A stretch of 64,000 nucleotides of DNA from Symsagittifera roscoffensis (lineage: Eukaryota > Xenacoelomorpha > Acoela > Convolutidae), in assembly GCF_963678635.1 (NCBI RefSeq), contig NC_087063.1, positions 8,404,386 to 8,468,385 on the forward strand. The letters run 5' to 3'. Both the position numbers and the translations under genes were made by a program. The notes beneath the pieces were generated by a model that saw nothing but the letters and a program-made list of their open reading frames with translations, did no database searches and had not been told where the DNA came from. Below are positions 34,801 to 49,000 of this stretch, in pieces. Each line of letters opens with the position of its first letter. Within the stretch, counting starts at the first letter, position 1.

Positions 34801-37800
34801 GTCGTTCTTTTTGAGCGGAGCTATTTAAATCAGGTTCTTAGATATATATTTTTTTCGTTCTATCATGATAATAGTTTGTTTTTGGATGCAGCGGCTCTGA
34901 CTGGTCTGCAGGCGACAGATGACAAGTGCAACAGCAACTGTACCGAGGAGGACCCAGACGACAACAAGTGCGGGGGCTTCCACGAGGCGGAGGGCGGTGA
35001 TGGAGTGGTCACTGAGAGCTAGTTAGTTCCCCAAAAAATCCTCAAAAACTGTAACACCCTATTATCAACGGATAATTACATGAAAATATTGTTCACAACT
35101 AGTTCATGTGTTTCTTAAAACTAACTTTGTTCTTCAGAAGTTGTTTAGTGTTTGATCAAAAAATAAATGGCTCTACGAGGAATTAGTTTCATTATAATCT
35201 CGTCGTCTAGTCTTTTTTGTTCAGCTTAACCACCTAAATTAACTGCTTCTCCGCCTAAATCTTAGGTCCACGACTCAATAGGCTTGAAAAAAATTAAACA
35301 TATTGTATTCAACTAATCTTACGAATCTAAAAACACAGGTGGTTCAACCAGAACAAAAAATGTTCTTTTTTGTTCCAACAATCGAAGAAGTTAATGGAAT
35401 TGTTGAGCTCGGCTAAGTATTTTTCTCTCAAGACAAATTTATCCTTTTTTGTAGCTAGCCTGATATATGCAATGCTCCATTTGAAATAACTGCTTGCTGG
35501 GCAGCATTTGTTATTCATTTTTCGATACAACAAAAAAAACTTGAAGATGACAAAACTTGCCAGAAAGTTGGACATTAATTTTTACAATATACTTTTTTTA
35601 CGCTTGCGATTATCAAGCGTTATCACACCGGATTATAGATACTCTTTTGTATTAAAAACTTGCTTAACAGAATTAACTGCATCAATTGTATTTTGGTTTA
35701 TAAGGAATTTTAACTTCTATGCCTGTCTGGCAGTCAGGCTGGAGGCGAAGAATACGCTTGGGACGGCAAAGGTCGTGGGTTCGAAGCTGACCAAGAACTG
35801 TTGTTTGTTTTCTTAAACTGGAAACTTTCCTTTCGAAAAAATGTCGGCCATTAGTTTGTCTGCTTATGTTTTTTCGACTTAGCTGCCACTTCGTGAAACT
35901 GATTTTTTTTGTACATAGTTTTCGAGCTAGTTACTTTCAGTGTTTTGAATTATTCGTTCACTTTTTTATTTTGCTATCATTAATTTTGTATATTTTGCTG
36001 TTTTTTTTAAGCACTTTATTCGGCTTAAATGACAAAGCTAATATTTAATCGATTTAATGGACCTAACTTGAGGTCATTTCAAAAGAAGCATAAGTTTTAT
36101 GTGTCATTCCGGATCGCACAAAATGTTAAAATTCTTAGAATAAAAATTATAGCTCAAAATTTTTCATGACAACAAGTATATATTTTTGGTTCTACTGGAA
36201 ATTGTTTAAATTTCATCGGCTCAGCTGCTGCTTGTTATTAATTTTTTGAAATTAATTAATGGCCGTCGATTGTATTTCTGGACGGATTTTCCGCAAAAAG
36301 AACATGATTTCAGACAACATTTTGAATTTCGTAAAGTGTTTTTTCTTTTTCTGGATTTAATGATTTTATCTCCTGTCTGCTTGCATGCACTGGTATATTA
36401 AATTTTATTGCAAGTGGTGCGAAGATCAGTTTCGCCTCAGTGTTGAATTTCTTCTCAGTTTGAGAAGTTTTTTAGTGCGTAGTTGAGTATACATTTTGAC
36501 AACTTTTGTGTACTTTATTACGAGTCTTAAGTAAATTTAAAGAACTTGATAACAAGAACTTAAACGATTCATGCTTATACTTTGCACTTGAGTGCCGAAA
36601 AAAGCACTAATTAAGCTTTAAAAACTAGTGTCGAAAAAGCTTTAGTTAAGCTTCAAAAACTTAAGTAAATTTGAGAAGTTTTTTAGTGCGTAGTTGAGTA
36701 TACAGGTAGTTGAGTATCAAGGTCTTAAGTAAATTTAAAGAACTTGATAACAAGAACTTAAACGATTCATGCTTATACTTTGCACTTGAGTGCCGAAAAA
36801 AGCACTAATTAAGCTTTAAAAACTAGTGTCGAAAAAGCTTTAGTTAAGCTGCAAAAACTAGTTTAAAAATCATAATTTAATGATTAGTTTTGCGAAAAAT
36901 AATAAGCTGAATAATAGCTATGTTTGGACTCTCAATTACACAAAATTTAATTTGAAACTTAAACACAAAATTTAACAAGAGACTGAAAATTCAATTCCAC
37001 ATAATTAAATAATCGACAAATTGCGCACTATCTAGCAAAGTGTAAGTAAATAAATTAGTAAAAATGATTTTAGTCACCTAAAGTTTTCAACTACGATGAC
37101 AGCTGTTATAAAGAAAAAAAAACTTTTTAAGTCATCGGAAGACTTTTAATTGTTTCAATTACGTACATCTTCAGTTTTAAGAAATCATAATTTGGTAAGC
37201 TTAGACAACATTTCAAATTGAAACAAGACTGATTGCATCAAGGAGAAGCCCCGAAAATTTCGACTGCCTGATATTTTTTATGTAATGGTTGAAAAAATTT
37301 TTTTTTCTTTTGAGATAAGCAAGGGTATTGCAATCGAGTACTACTTTTTTTCCCGTATATCGGGTACTACAACTTTTTTCTGTAAATAGCTTTGTTCACA
37401 GGACTCATCGCCTAAGTTCGGGACTCATTCATCTACTGGGCGTTTTTTTGAGAAATATTTTGAGCGTTAACAGAAATATTTTGAGAAATATTTCGAGCGT
37501 TGACAGAAATATTTTGAGCGTGTTTCCAATTTGAATATCCGGCCTAATCAACACTAGCTTTTTTATGTTTTTTTTTGTAATATATCAATTCAATTTTTTT
37601 AGTGTTTTTTTTTGTTAATAGCTTTTAGTTAGCGTATTGATATCAATTACTCTGATTGCGTTGTTAGATGAAAAAAAAATTGTCTGCGCGTGTGTGTTTT
37701 GAATTAAAAGAGAATCAATTTTTTATTAGTTTCGGAATTTTTGAACTTTTTTGTCGTGAAGAAATGCTGCTCAGGTATTTTCGGCTTTATTCCCGCTTGT

Positions 37801-40800
37801 TAATTTTGTTCCAATGCTAACATTGCAATCTATTCTCTGCGCATGTTCAAAATATATATCTTCATCAATTTTGATAGATCTACTAATATGTATAGTTATA
37901 AAACATCTGTTTTATTTTTTTCACTGATTGTCTTTCGGCTTTATGGTTGTCGATTCGGTTCTCGGTTTAGTTTCTGAGTTGAACGTACCACCTTGCATTC
38001 AGTACGTATGTGGCACTGTTTTGGATGCAATTTCAACATTCTATGTATTTTTCCAGTTTTTTTCCCGTAAAGTTTCCGTTGGTTTTCAGCTTATTGGCTG
38101 TTGGTTTTATTTCTGTCGGCTTGTTTACCTAATAGTTTGTTTCACACAGACTTCTGATATATCTGATCGAACGATAAAACTGTGGACCAAAAATTTCATA
38201 AAGGCAAATTGACCGCATATGGAACTTATTAAAATTCTTGATTTTTTTCTTGTTCTTGTTCAACGGTAACATCGTTCGAAGTCCTCTTTGATACTTCTTG
38301 AATGTTTTGCTGTTTTAATTCATACTTGGTGCATCGCAAGTGTTATAAAGCTCAGCTTTGCTTCCGTATAAAGTAATGGAACTTTAATAAAAAAAAAGTT
38401 TTTTGGAAATTTTTTTAAATCAAAAATCATCCCTCTACGCCGTATAAAGTACAAAGTTATTGAAATTTTTTATGATCACGTAACAATTCGGACAAATGTG
38501 ATGCCTCAATTGGATTGAGAACAATTCTGAGCCGAGTTTTGCTCCACTCACGCCTTATCGAATGAAATACATCCTCCCAAGTTGGCTATTTTCAAAACCT
38601 TAAAACTTCTCGAAAAAATATTACAGGTAAATAAATTTTTCTCTTTTGATATCAGGACATCAATATCTTTCAGATGACTTAACATAACTCCGGTAAACTT
38701 GGCTAGTTCAAGAGTCGAAGTTTGTTTGGCGCAAATACAACGACCCTGAGCACAAACATTATGTCATTTTCTTCGAAAGTCGGAATAAAAAGCATTTCTT
38801 GGTCAAACGTTTTATTCAAAAAGCTGTTTTGAGCTGAATGCTTTTACTTTAAATCACATGGCGTGGATCTGATTTTTCCACAAATTGGACTGTTTTTATC
38901 CAAAAAGTCCAAAATATAAACTCAAGCTAATTTTGCCAGCTGAAACGTGATTTATGACAGTGACTAGAATGATAGAACTCCTGTCGTCTAAATATCTTGT
39001 CGTTTTAATGCTCTTTCGCTTCTTTTACCTAGCACATCAACACACACTAGAATAGTTTGGCTCCCACATCGCACCTAAATCGACTGTGCACAACTTTGAT
39101 GTAACTTGATTTACTCTCATATCTGGCAGTCAATTCGCTTAAGTCGAGAACCTTAACCCGGGTCTCCCATTTTCTATTCCAATATGCCTTCATTCTTTTC
39201 TAGCTCGAGTATTTTCACCACCCAGAAGGGAGTTCCGAGTGTGTGGTTTGTGGATCTTAACAAAAAACTGATGACGATGGAGCCATCTAGTGCAAGACTA
39301 GACTACTCACCACCTCCCAACTTCTGCAAGGCGTTTGTAAGTGATAGTCGCGATTTCACAAATTAATCATCAGTCACGAACTTTAGGGATATGGCAGAGG
39401 TCTCCGCCTCTCTGTTGAAAAATAGATCCTTCACGCGTTCAGACAACTGGTAACAGACGACTACTGGAGTTATGTGATGAAAGAGAAAATTTGAGATATT
39501 TTAAACAATTTGAAAAAATGTCACCCATTTTTTTCCTAAGGCGCATCTAGAAAATTTTAGAGTTTTCAACCAGCAATAGTTGTTGTGAACTAGGACCAAA
39601 AGGGGGACACTGTAAAAAGAAAGTTGACAAACCCTCTCAGCCTGATATTGGGTCCGCTACTGTCATTTGCAATCCGCTACTGCTTGTATCAATTGATATT
39701 TTCACGCTCCGGAAATTTCCACTCAAATCTTCTAACAACTTTTTTGGAAAATATTTTCTGAAAAAAATTGGAAAACATAGACACTATTTGTGATTTTTAT
39801 GAATTGTAGATGTACTACCAGTTTGACTTCGGAACTGGAGCTGGGTTCACTTATCCAAATAGCAACTCTTGGATGACGTGGACATATACTGTGCCTGGAT
39901 CGTACATCCTCACTGGGAAACTGGACGGAAGATTCGTTCGTATTTCATAACTTCATCACTTTTTCTATCCTACCTTTCTTTGTTCTGGAAAAGTGTATCT
40001 CTTTTTTTGATGTTTCAACGACAATTTTTTGTATTTCAGTGAAATAACAACAAATCAGAACAAATATAGCCGGTTGCTGCTTAATTAGCACAGAATTTTC
40101 CGATCACATTTCATCAATTTAGTGTAGTTTTTTGTGCTTGGTGTGATGAACAGTTGTCTCCGAAAAATGAATTACAAAAGTATTAAGCAATTTTTCACAG
40201 CGGCGCAGAAAATTTGGTCAAAATGGGGTCTTTAAATTGATTTGGGAGAGCTCAGAAAATCAATTTGGTCGGCCTAAAAAAAGTTTGACAAAATTTTTGA
40301 CATGTTTTGAAAAATATCTTGGACAACAAGGGCGGGGTCTAGGATTTTCTCCCCCTCGAGAAAATCCTAGATCCGCCCTGGGGGTCGAATCCCTGAGGTT
40401 GGGGCGTCCCTCTCCCCTAAATCCGCGACTGATTGCAAGTTATTTGAGACTCCGCATCACCTCTGTGTTTCAACATCTGGAACTTTTTATTGTACGGCCC
40501 AAACTTAAAGTTTTACTCGCAATAAAACTTTTGCTATGGTGATGATCAATTTCAGCCAATCAGATTTGAGCATTATGATCCAATTTTCAAAAATCAAGGT
40601 ATCAAGTTTGGGTAGTTTATCAGAAAAAAAGCCCAAAACCTCTTTTGACTGACTATTGTGGTTTGTCAATAAAGCCAATATGAGGGTTTGTAGATATGGC
40701 AGTTTGTTGAACATCCGTCATTGGCTAAAGATAAAATTGATTTTCCAGCCGCCTCTGGACGCGACCAAAGTGTCAGTTGGGGAGGGTGTGGCGAAGGAGG

Positions 40801-43800
40801 GCGTGGTGGTGGGGTGTGGGGAGTACTACAAGTACGGGGTGAAAAGCAACTGCAGTGTGAGTAGCATAGTGGGCACGGGACTGAAGGTGGACATCTACTG
40901 GGGCGACAGGGACAGACGCCAGTTCGACTATTCTAGAATTGAGGGTAAGTGTTTGTTCGAATTGAAAAAAAAAACATGTTCGCTCACACCTCACTTAATC
41001 TATCGTAGTCCATGTCGAATGCGAATATTAAGTTGTATCTAACACAAAAAGACTAACGTTGGGAGTATGCTAGTGAGATTGATTAGCCAACTCGGCAAAT
41101 AGAAAGGTAAACAAAGCACTAAGCTCAAAATAGCCCAAGCTCTGAGGAATTAGTCCCGTCTTTGGAGGAAACTGGAGGGGGGATAGAATGTGCTAACCCT
41201 CCTCCCCCCACCCCCCGGATTAGGAACCACTAGTCGGATCATTGTGAGATGATGATTTGACCCTTAGAGATGATTTGACCCGGGCATGCAAAACCCTGGC
41301 CGCGGGGGACCCCCTGGGGCCGAGTGATAACGGTTCCCAGAAGTGCAAAATGCCCCATTGGGACTCGATACCTAACAATAGGAATGACCCCATAATTTAC
41401 TATATGGAAGCCCTAGACGAGGGAAGCTTAAGTTTGAAACCCCAGACCCTTCGGACCCCTACTTTTGGTTTTATGGCCAGTGCAAATACCCCCCTAGAAA
41501 GCGGAATCTTGGAGGGTTGGTAGGTAGTGGTGAGACAAGCATGACGTTTGAGTTTGGACCGAATCCGACGGTCCGACCGGAAATTATTAGCACTGGGAAA
41601 AATATCCCTGGGACCGGAAATAGGCAATTTGCGGAAAATAATGAGCGGGGCATATTGATTTTATGGCGTTAATGTGTAGTAGACCCAAGCCCGGAAAAAG
41701 ACGTCTGGCGAACAAACCCTCTCTGTTGGCTCCTTCCGGTGTTAATAGCCAATCCCCGGAAAAGGTGATAATTAGCCTTTGAAAAGTGATAACTCGTGAA
41801 TTACTAATCGGGTATGGATGGAACTTGGCAGGTGGGACCCCCACCTGGCTCTGAACTCATTGACTTTTGCTTGACTTCTAGTGACCCCGAGGTGACCCTT
41901 AATTGACCCTTGGAACGGTTACCTCCAGAATGGCTCGGAAAAACACGAAAAAGTACCTAGCGACAGTGCTGATTCATCAAAATCATCCTGGGGGGGAGAC
42001 GAGAACGGAACTCACTTATGGGTGGGGAACAAGAAAAAATTTAGATACGGGATCGCAAAGAGTTAATAGAATATCCTGTCCTTTATAAAATATTATCGAA
42101 TATTGGAATTAACAAGAAGGGACTTAGTAAATACTGGGGTCAACCATAGCTTGACTAACGGACAAGGAGTAGATATTCTTAGTGGTGCCGAAGTATTCAC
42201 AGAATTATTGATGCACAGGTGCAGAAGGAATAGGAGCTAATTCATCAGAGTAATATGGGGAAACAGGGTATTTAATTAGCTTCTGGGGGGTTGTTTATTG
42301 GCTTGATCGGAATTTAGGAGGGGGAACGGCTCTTCGTATTGGCTAGGCGATTGAAACTGGAATAGATCAGACGTCAGATTTTTGAACCTCCATGAGTAGG
42401 GACATAAGCGGATTCGTGGGTTTCCTACCTGTGGGGGGCAGAAACATGTGTAGTATAAACCAAATAAAAACCTTGGGATTGCTGCCATTTAAATGCGAAC
42501 TTTAGCTGAGGTTCAGTTGGGCGTAAAATTTACTTGAAGCGATCTGAATAGCCACTGCGACATTAGCCTTTAGAACTGGTGTACCTCAGGGAACTTTTAG
42601 CTTACAGTACGAACGTGGAAAGTACCGCAGTGAAGGTCGGGACTTATATGGGAGGGAGGTATTTAATTATACCGGTGTAAAAATAGACTTACCTTACTGT
42701 TGGGGGGATTTTAGAGAGAGAAAAATTAATCAAAACCAAGACAATTTGATAGTTCCGATCGTAAGTTTTGAGAGATTAACACTAAGTGCATGTGTAGCCT
42801 GACTTTTATTTTGGGTACGGATCGAAGCGGGAACCTATTCAAAAAGCTTGAGAAAACGATTAATTTTAGAGATTGATTTCGTGGGTTGCTTAAGAGACAA
42901 CCGTGTTAGGAGAACCCATCTTAAATTGAACTGTGAGATCGTTATATTATTGAGCCCGAGTTAATTCTTTATTACGAGCTCTAGCAATTTTTTTTGTCAT
43001 TACCTGATAATTCCATTAACCTGATTTACTTTACGTGTAACGTCTGTTGATTGAATATAACTTTACGGGCTCTTTTTTCCACACGTGCTCGATTAACGTT
43101 AAGAAGAAGTGAGATTAACAGCAAAAAGAGCAAGAAATTTACGCGGAGCGAGCAATTTTTACAGGAGATTATAAAAAAAACACCACAAATAAATTGTAAG
43201 CGATTATTTGAACGATCTTGGCCCCCCTTGATTTGAATAATCAGGGAATGCTTATTTGAGGCAGATTCCTCAACTTACAGTTTGTAAAGTTTTTATGGTT
43301 TATGGCTATAATAAAAACTTGAGACAACCGGAAAACCATAGCGGGGAGGATGCTAGCTTAGTTTCTGCTTTGAAATTTTCAGCCTATCAGAATCGAGAAT
43401 TTAACACCCAGCGCTTTGAAAATTTAATTCAAATTAAACGCTCAGGTGGAAAATCTGACTTGGTCTTTCTGAAAGGGGGGTTGGGGCGGAAGGGTTTAAT
43501 TCAATCTTAAATTAGAGACTATATTCAAACTATTGTGTCGGTCTTTGAACCGCGTTTTGACCATGAAATTTTGATCACAATCTGATTTGATTGGGACGAT
43601 GAAAATCTGAACATAAAACCACGACCACGAGTCGGGATTTTAGTTTTACCAACTTACAAAAAACGAGGATATATACCCCAATCAAAGTATAAACTAGTCA
43701 ACACCACTGAAAATTTTTCTATAATAGATAATAGTGTAATTTAAGCTAGATTCATTTAAGTTACTACGGTACTGGGCAGAGAATTGAGGCAATACACAAA

Positions 43801-46016
43801 ACAAAAAACCACAGAACTCTAAAAAAATTTTGATTAAATCGAAAAAATGCTACGATTTTAATTTTTTTTTTGGATTTTAAAAACTTTTCCCCACACGCTA
43901 AGCCAGGTAAAAATGTTTTTTTTTTTTATATTCTCCTTGCGTATTTTTATTTGACGGAAATTATCTTCAGTTTATTTTGCAACGACTTATGAGGTAATCA
44001 AATAGCCGCTTACGTGTTAATAGCACAAAATATCTCGTGCAGTAATTGTCCCAAGTCAGCCAAACTGGCAATTTTGAGCACCCACCATAATTTAACAAAA
44101 AATAATTGCAGATGAAGTATATATATTTTTAAAATTCAGCTCGGGGGAACGAATCTTTCGGCTGGTCTTAAAAAATTCGTCAAAAATGGCTAATTATAAA
44201 GTTGAAATTGGCCTCGAGAAAAAACATCAGATGACAAACATTCTGCATTTTCTTCGAAAGTCGGAACAAAATACAAAAAAGGCAACAAACAAAATTAAAC
44301 CGTTTTTCAAAAATTAGTCGATTTCAAGCTTCTAGTTTTGAAATTAGAGCGAATGAGTTTTTCTACTCCCAGCTTACTGTCACCCAAAATAAAATTTCCT
44401 ATTAAGACTTTTTAAATTCGATGCGGCTCAAAATGAAACAGGACTGCTCACATATCAGGGCGAAGCCCTGCATATTCTGACGGCCCGTTGATTGGTCTCC
44501 AATAAGTTCAAACACTAATGCTATATGGCGTAGGCCATACAATGACCTTTTTGTTAGAGCAAAACGTTCATTTTCACATATGGTTTTTCGAAAAAGTTTA
44601 GTTAAGTTTTGATCAAAAACACAATTGCTCGAATCAACTATCAAAAATACCCTAAAATGATCTGCGTTCTTACGCATTTATGTTTTGATCTTTTGATAAT
44701 TTATACGTATACTGTCCTGCTAAAGTTTGTAGATATTAGTTGACACAAATTGGCGAACTTAAGACCGCCAAAATGTTACAAAAACCAATTCAGATGAAAC
44801 ATCTTTTTCTTGTGAACTATAGGCAGTATACATGTCAAATGAGAATAAAGTTTTCAATCCAGACAAAACTACTATTCCGATCATTTAAACTTAAGAGAAA
44901 CTTTGTTTTGCAGTGTTTTAAATTTTCTTTTTTTTCCACGCAAAATCAAGCAAAACTAATAATAATAATCAGAATGTGTCGAGTGGTTTATCATGTCAAC
45001 CTTTTTTCAGTTATGCTCGAACGACAAAAAAAGTTTCCAAAAATTTGTCCCAGTGTCAAGAAAAACCGGTTTAAATTTTTTGAGTTTCAGTCAAGCGAGT
45101 AAAACGATCGAATAAAGTACGTTCAATAGTTAAAAAATGGTGATATAGAACAAAAAACTTGATTTTATTCATTATTTAAAACATTATAATTTATATCATT
45201 TAGAAGCCCCCTCAGTTTTGACTTGAGCTATAGTTTAAAAGCACTGAAAAGCTCATCAAAAAAGATCTTTTTACAATCATTTGATGGAAATTTAAGAATT
45301 TTAGATTAATTTGATTTAACTGTGATTTAATTTTCTATTTTCAGGGTCATATACAGTGGCGTGCGCAAAAAAATTTCTGGGGGGTTTTCGAAAAAAAATG
45401 AATAATTTCTTGACCCTTTCTAGGTCGACAATTTTGATTTTCCAAGCTCTCCGAAATTACTATAAGGACCCTATTTTGTCAAAAATTTACTGCACTGCAG
45501 GAAATTTTTTGGGAAAAGAAACAGGCTAAAATTGACGTTTTGAGCAATTTTTTGACGTTGGTCTGCCAAAAATGGATATCCTAAAACTACTTTAAAGTTG
45601 GGCCCCTGGTGGAAAAATTTGGCAAAAGCAAGTGAGAGGGGAAGCGGTCGCCTTTTTTAGGTTGACGACATTGATTTTACGTGCTCTTTCAAAGCACTAA
45701 AAAGACTCTGTTTCGGCCAACAATTTTTAGGGTCCATCACCAAAAATGGATATCTCAAAATAGTTCAAAGGGGGACCCTTTGGGTCAACAGGGTGTCGAA
45801 CTCCTGAGAGAGAAAAGCTTCAAACCCCCCCCCCCCCCCCCCCCCGCCTAAATCCGCCCTTGCCTAACTCCCCTCTAACTCGGCACGCTACCGGTAAAAT
45901 TGGTTGGTTGCTTTGAAAGAATTAAAATGACTGAAGAAATCGCATTATTATACAGGCACAGTTGAATGGTACTGTAGACGCATTATCCAATCATATGCTG
46001 TACAGTTTTGCCACGT

Positions 46017-46050
<34 letters not shown>

Positions 46051-49000
46051 CAAATTGTAAATTAAATTTGTTTAGTTAAAAGTTTCATAATCAATATGTA
46101 CAACAAATAACATCATATTTGTTCAATTGACATTACTTTTACCGGATAGCGGGTATCCTGGTTTGTTGCTGAAGTCTTACATTTCCTTATAGTTTATATC
46201 AGAAGGAGCAGTTTGTATTTCTCATCTTCCATACTTCCCATGACACAAATGTTTGCAAGTTGATTTTCCATGACGTCGATGATTTTGAATATGCACCACG
46301 AATAACCGAAACAACATACTTAAGTCTTGCAATGTTGGTTGATACAAAAACGTCACGCCAATTGTTAATCTGTAATATGTTTCTTGAAGGTTGTAGCGAG
46401 GGACAACTGAAAATTAGGTGTTCGAATGTTTCGCATTCTAAATTACAATAGAAAGATTCGGGGGCATTCTCGAGAAATAAAAACCACCGCTTTTCTCGAT
46501 CTTTAAAAACAGCGTATGCAAATTTATAAAGAAAGTTTTTTTCCCATACATCAAGCATTGAATTTTTCCAAACTTTGCCTGTAAATTTAATCAATTCTTC
46601 TTCTGAACAGAGGTAACGGTTTGCTGCAAAACCCAAGCGGAAAATCGCAGCTCGATGAAAATTACAGTTTTGTAAGCAGAAATAATAAACATCTCGCGAT
46701 TTTGTCTGTATTGTTATAATTAAACGGCTATTGGTACTGTTTGAAAATATTGCAAAATCACTTGAACTTTTTTCAATAGAGATATTCGTATTTCTCAACA
46801 AATTTTCGATTTCTTTCGGTAAAATTGAATCTGTTGGTAATAAACTATTTTGATCTGACATATCAGAAGCAAAGAAATCGATAATTTTTATACTAAAAAG
46901 TTTAAGTTGTAGGCATGGTAAGCCTATCCCACCATCTAAGATGGGGTGATATAAAACTTCTTTTCTTATGTCGAGTCTGCTTGTTTTTTTCAATTCTGTA
47001 TTTAATAATTCTTGGCATTTACTAACAGTATCCAAGTTAACTGTAGTATGACGAGCCAAATGAAAAAACTTAGGGAGAACATAAACTGACAGTGTTAATG
47101 ATTTGGCCCTCAAAGATTTACTAAGTGAAATTAACCCGCGATGTTTTTGAATTTGTGAACTCAACAATAGTTCAATATTTTCAATTTTTTGGGAAGTGTA
47201 AAACAAGACACCAAGTATTTTTGTTTCCTTGACTGTTTTATAGGGTGATAAATCAGGTATGGAAAGCACTTCGCTTTTACTTATGTTAATCATCATTTGA
47301 GTTTGTTTGCAAAATGTATCGATTAAGCGAAACAACCTGTCAATACATCGGATTTTGATAAGGCAAGTTATGTCGTCTGCATATGAAACTAGTTTGGGGC
47401 ACAATATCACGAAACCTTCAATTGCTTCTGTAGATTCAATTGCTTGAAGAAGGGGTTCGATAAAAACTATGAATAAAAAAGCGGAAAGAGGGCAACCTTG
47501 TCTCACACCGCGATAAATTTTGAAGCTGGCTGATAAAAAGCCATTTATCTCAATTACTGCTTTTGAGTCTAAATACAAAGTTTCAATAGCTCTAACTGAA
47601 AGCTCATCAAAGTTTAACCCTTTCAAAATTTTGATGAGAAGTGATCTGTCAACTCTGTCAAATGCTTTAGAAAAGTCTAATTTTACAGCACATGAACCTC
47701 GGGTAGCCAATCGTTCTGGAGTAATCGCTTTTTTCAATTTTCGTATTGCTGTGTGCATTTGTCTTCCAGGCAAATACGCGTGCTGATGGTTTTTTACAAC
47801 TTTGCAAAGGTCATTTTTAATTCGATTACAGACTACATGGGCAAAGATTTTCGCATCAGTATTCATAAGGCTGATGGGGCGAAAATCTTGTACTGCTATG
47901 GCATTTTCAGATTTCGGGATCAGTTTGATTATTGCTAAATAAAAGCTGTTTGGAAGTTTTCCACCATGAACAAAATGATTAAAAACTTTAGCTAAAATCG
48001 AACAAAACTCATCCGTGAAAGTCTTGTATAGCTTAGAAGTAAGGCCGTCTGGTCCAGGCGAACTTTTCAAATTCAGTTTGCTTATAGCCAAGTGAATTTC
48101 ATCTTCTGTAAAGTAATTATAGCCATCATTCTCATTTTTTTTCGAGTTTATTTTTTGATAAAAATGTCTTTAGTAGTTGATCGGAGTCTGTTGTAGAACT
48201 ATTTGAAAAAATATTTGAAAAATACTTTCGAAATTGATTAAGAATATCTTCATCCGTATGATAAACGTTCTGATCCACTTGAATTCTCTTGATTGAATTA
48301 ATTGTGTTCTTTGATGTCCATTGACTACAAAATTTGGGAACACCCTCGAATGTATAGCTGAGTGTTTTCTGAATTTTTCGATAATCTGAAAAATCTTTTT
48401 CCTTGGAAACTTTTTGAAGATGTTCCAGCACCAAATGATATTTTTCAATCAAATTAGGGTTCGGCCCTTTTCCGCTGTGAATGCAATCTCTGAGAACATT
48501 TTCGTGATACTTCAATAAATTAAGTTCTTTCTGATCTACACGCTTTTTGTTCTCTTGAATAAACTTCAGAAGGTCACGAAAATTGTGCTTAAAGTTTTCG
48601 TAACTACTTGGTGATTCATTTTCGTAAAAATTTTTTAGGTCTTCACGAATTAAGCTGGCGTTGTTGTTTAAAATTTCTTCATTTAATTTCCAGTAACTAG
48701 GGCCGCGCTGATACAAGTTAGATGGCTTAACAAAAACGTGTAAGAGCAAATGATCAGATATTGATATTTGAATGCTTTGCATAGAATCATACTCTGTTTC
48801 GAATTTTATGAAGACATAATCTATGCGTGCAAAAGTTTTATGTTGTTTGTCATAATGTGTATAATCACAAAAATCATTCTTGAGTGCAAAATCAACAAAA
48901 CCAAAACAGTCAAGAATTTGTTCTTTGAGTTGGGTAAATCGTTTGATACGTGCATCATTTAACTTAAGTATTGAAGAACTGTTAATATTATCATAACTCA

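Larger units (their letters stand above)
35168..39203. other. Spacer or intron between WSC and PKD exons
   Basis: Contains a tRNA-like SINE fragment (35730-35800, with GGGTTCGAAGCTG), a recent tandem duplication (36460-36860), a minisatellite (37445-37520), GGGCTTCGCCC family fragments (37235-37270, 38690-38780) and the candidate leader exon 38969-39054. Confidence 0.5.

Noticed and set aside
37928-38212. 94-codon plus-strand frame with hydrophobic segments
   Set aside because: Composition matches the AT-rich background, no homology signal, no splice phase link to neighbours.
42107-42540. Coding region in the compositional island
   Set aside because: Stops in all frames at short spacing; no domain.
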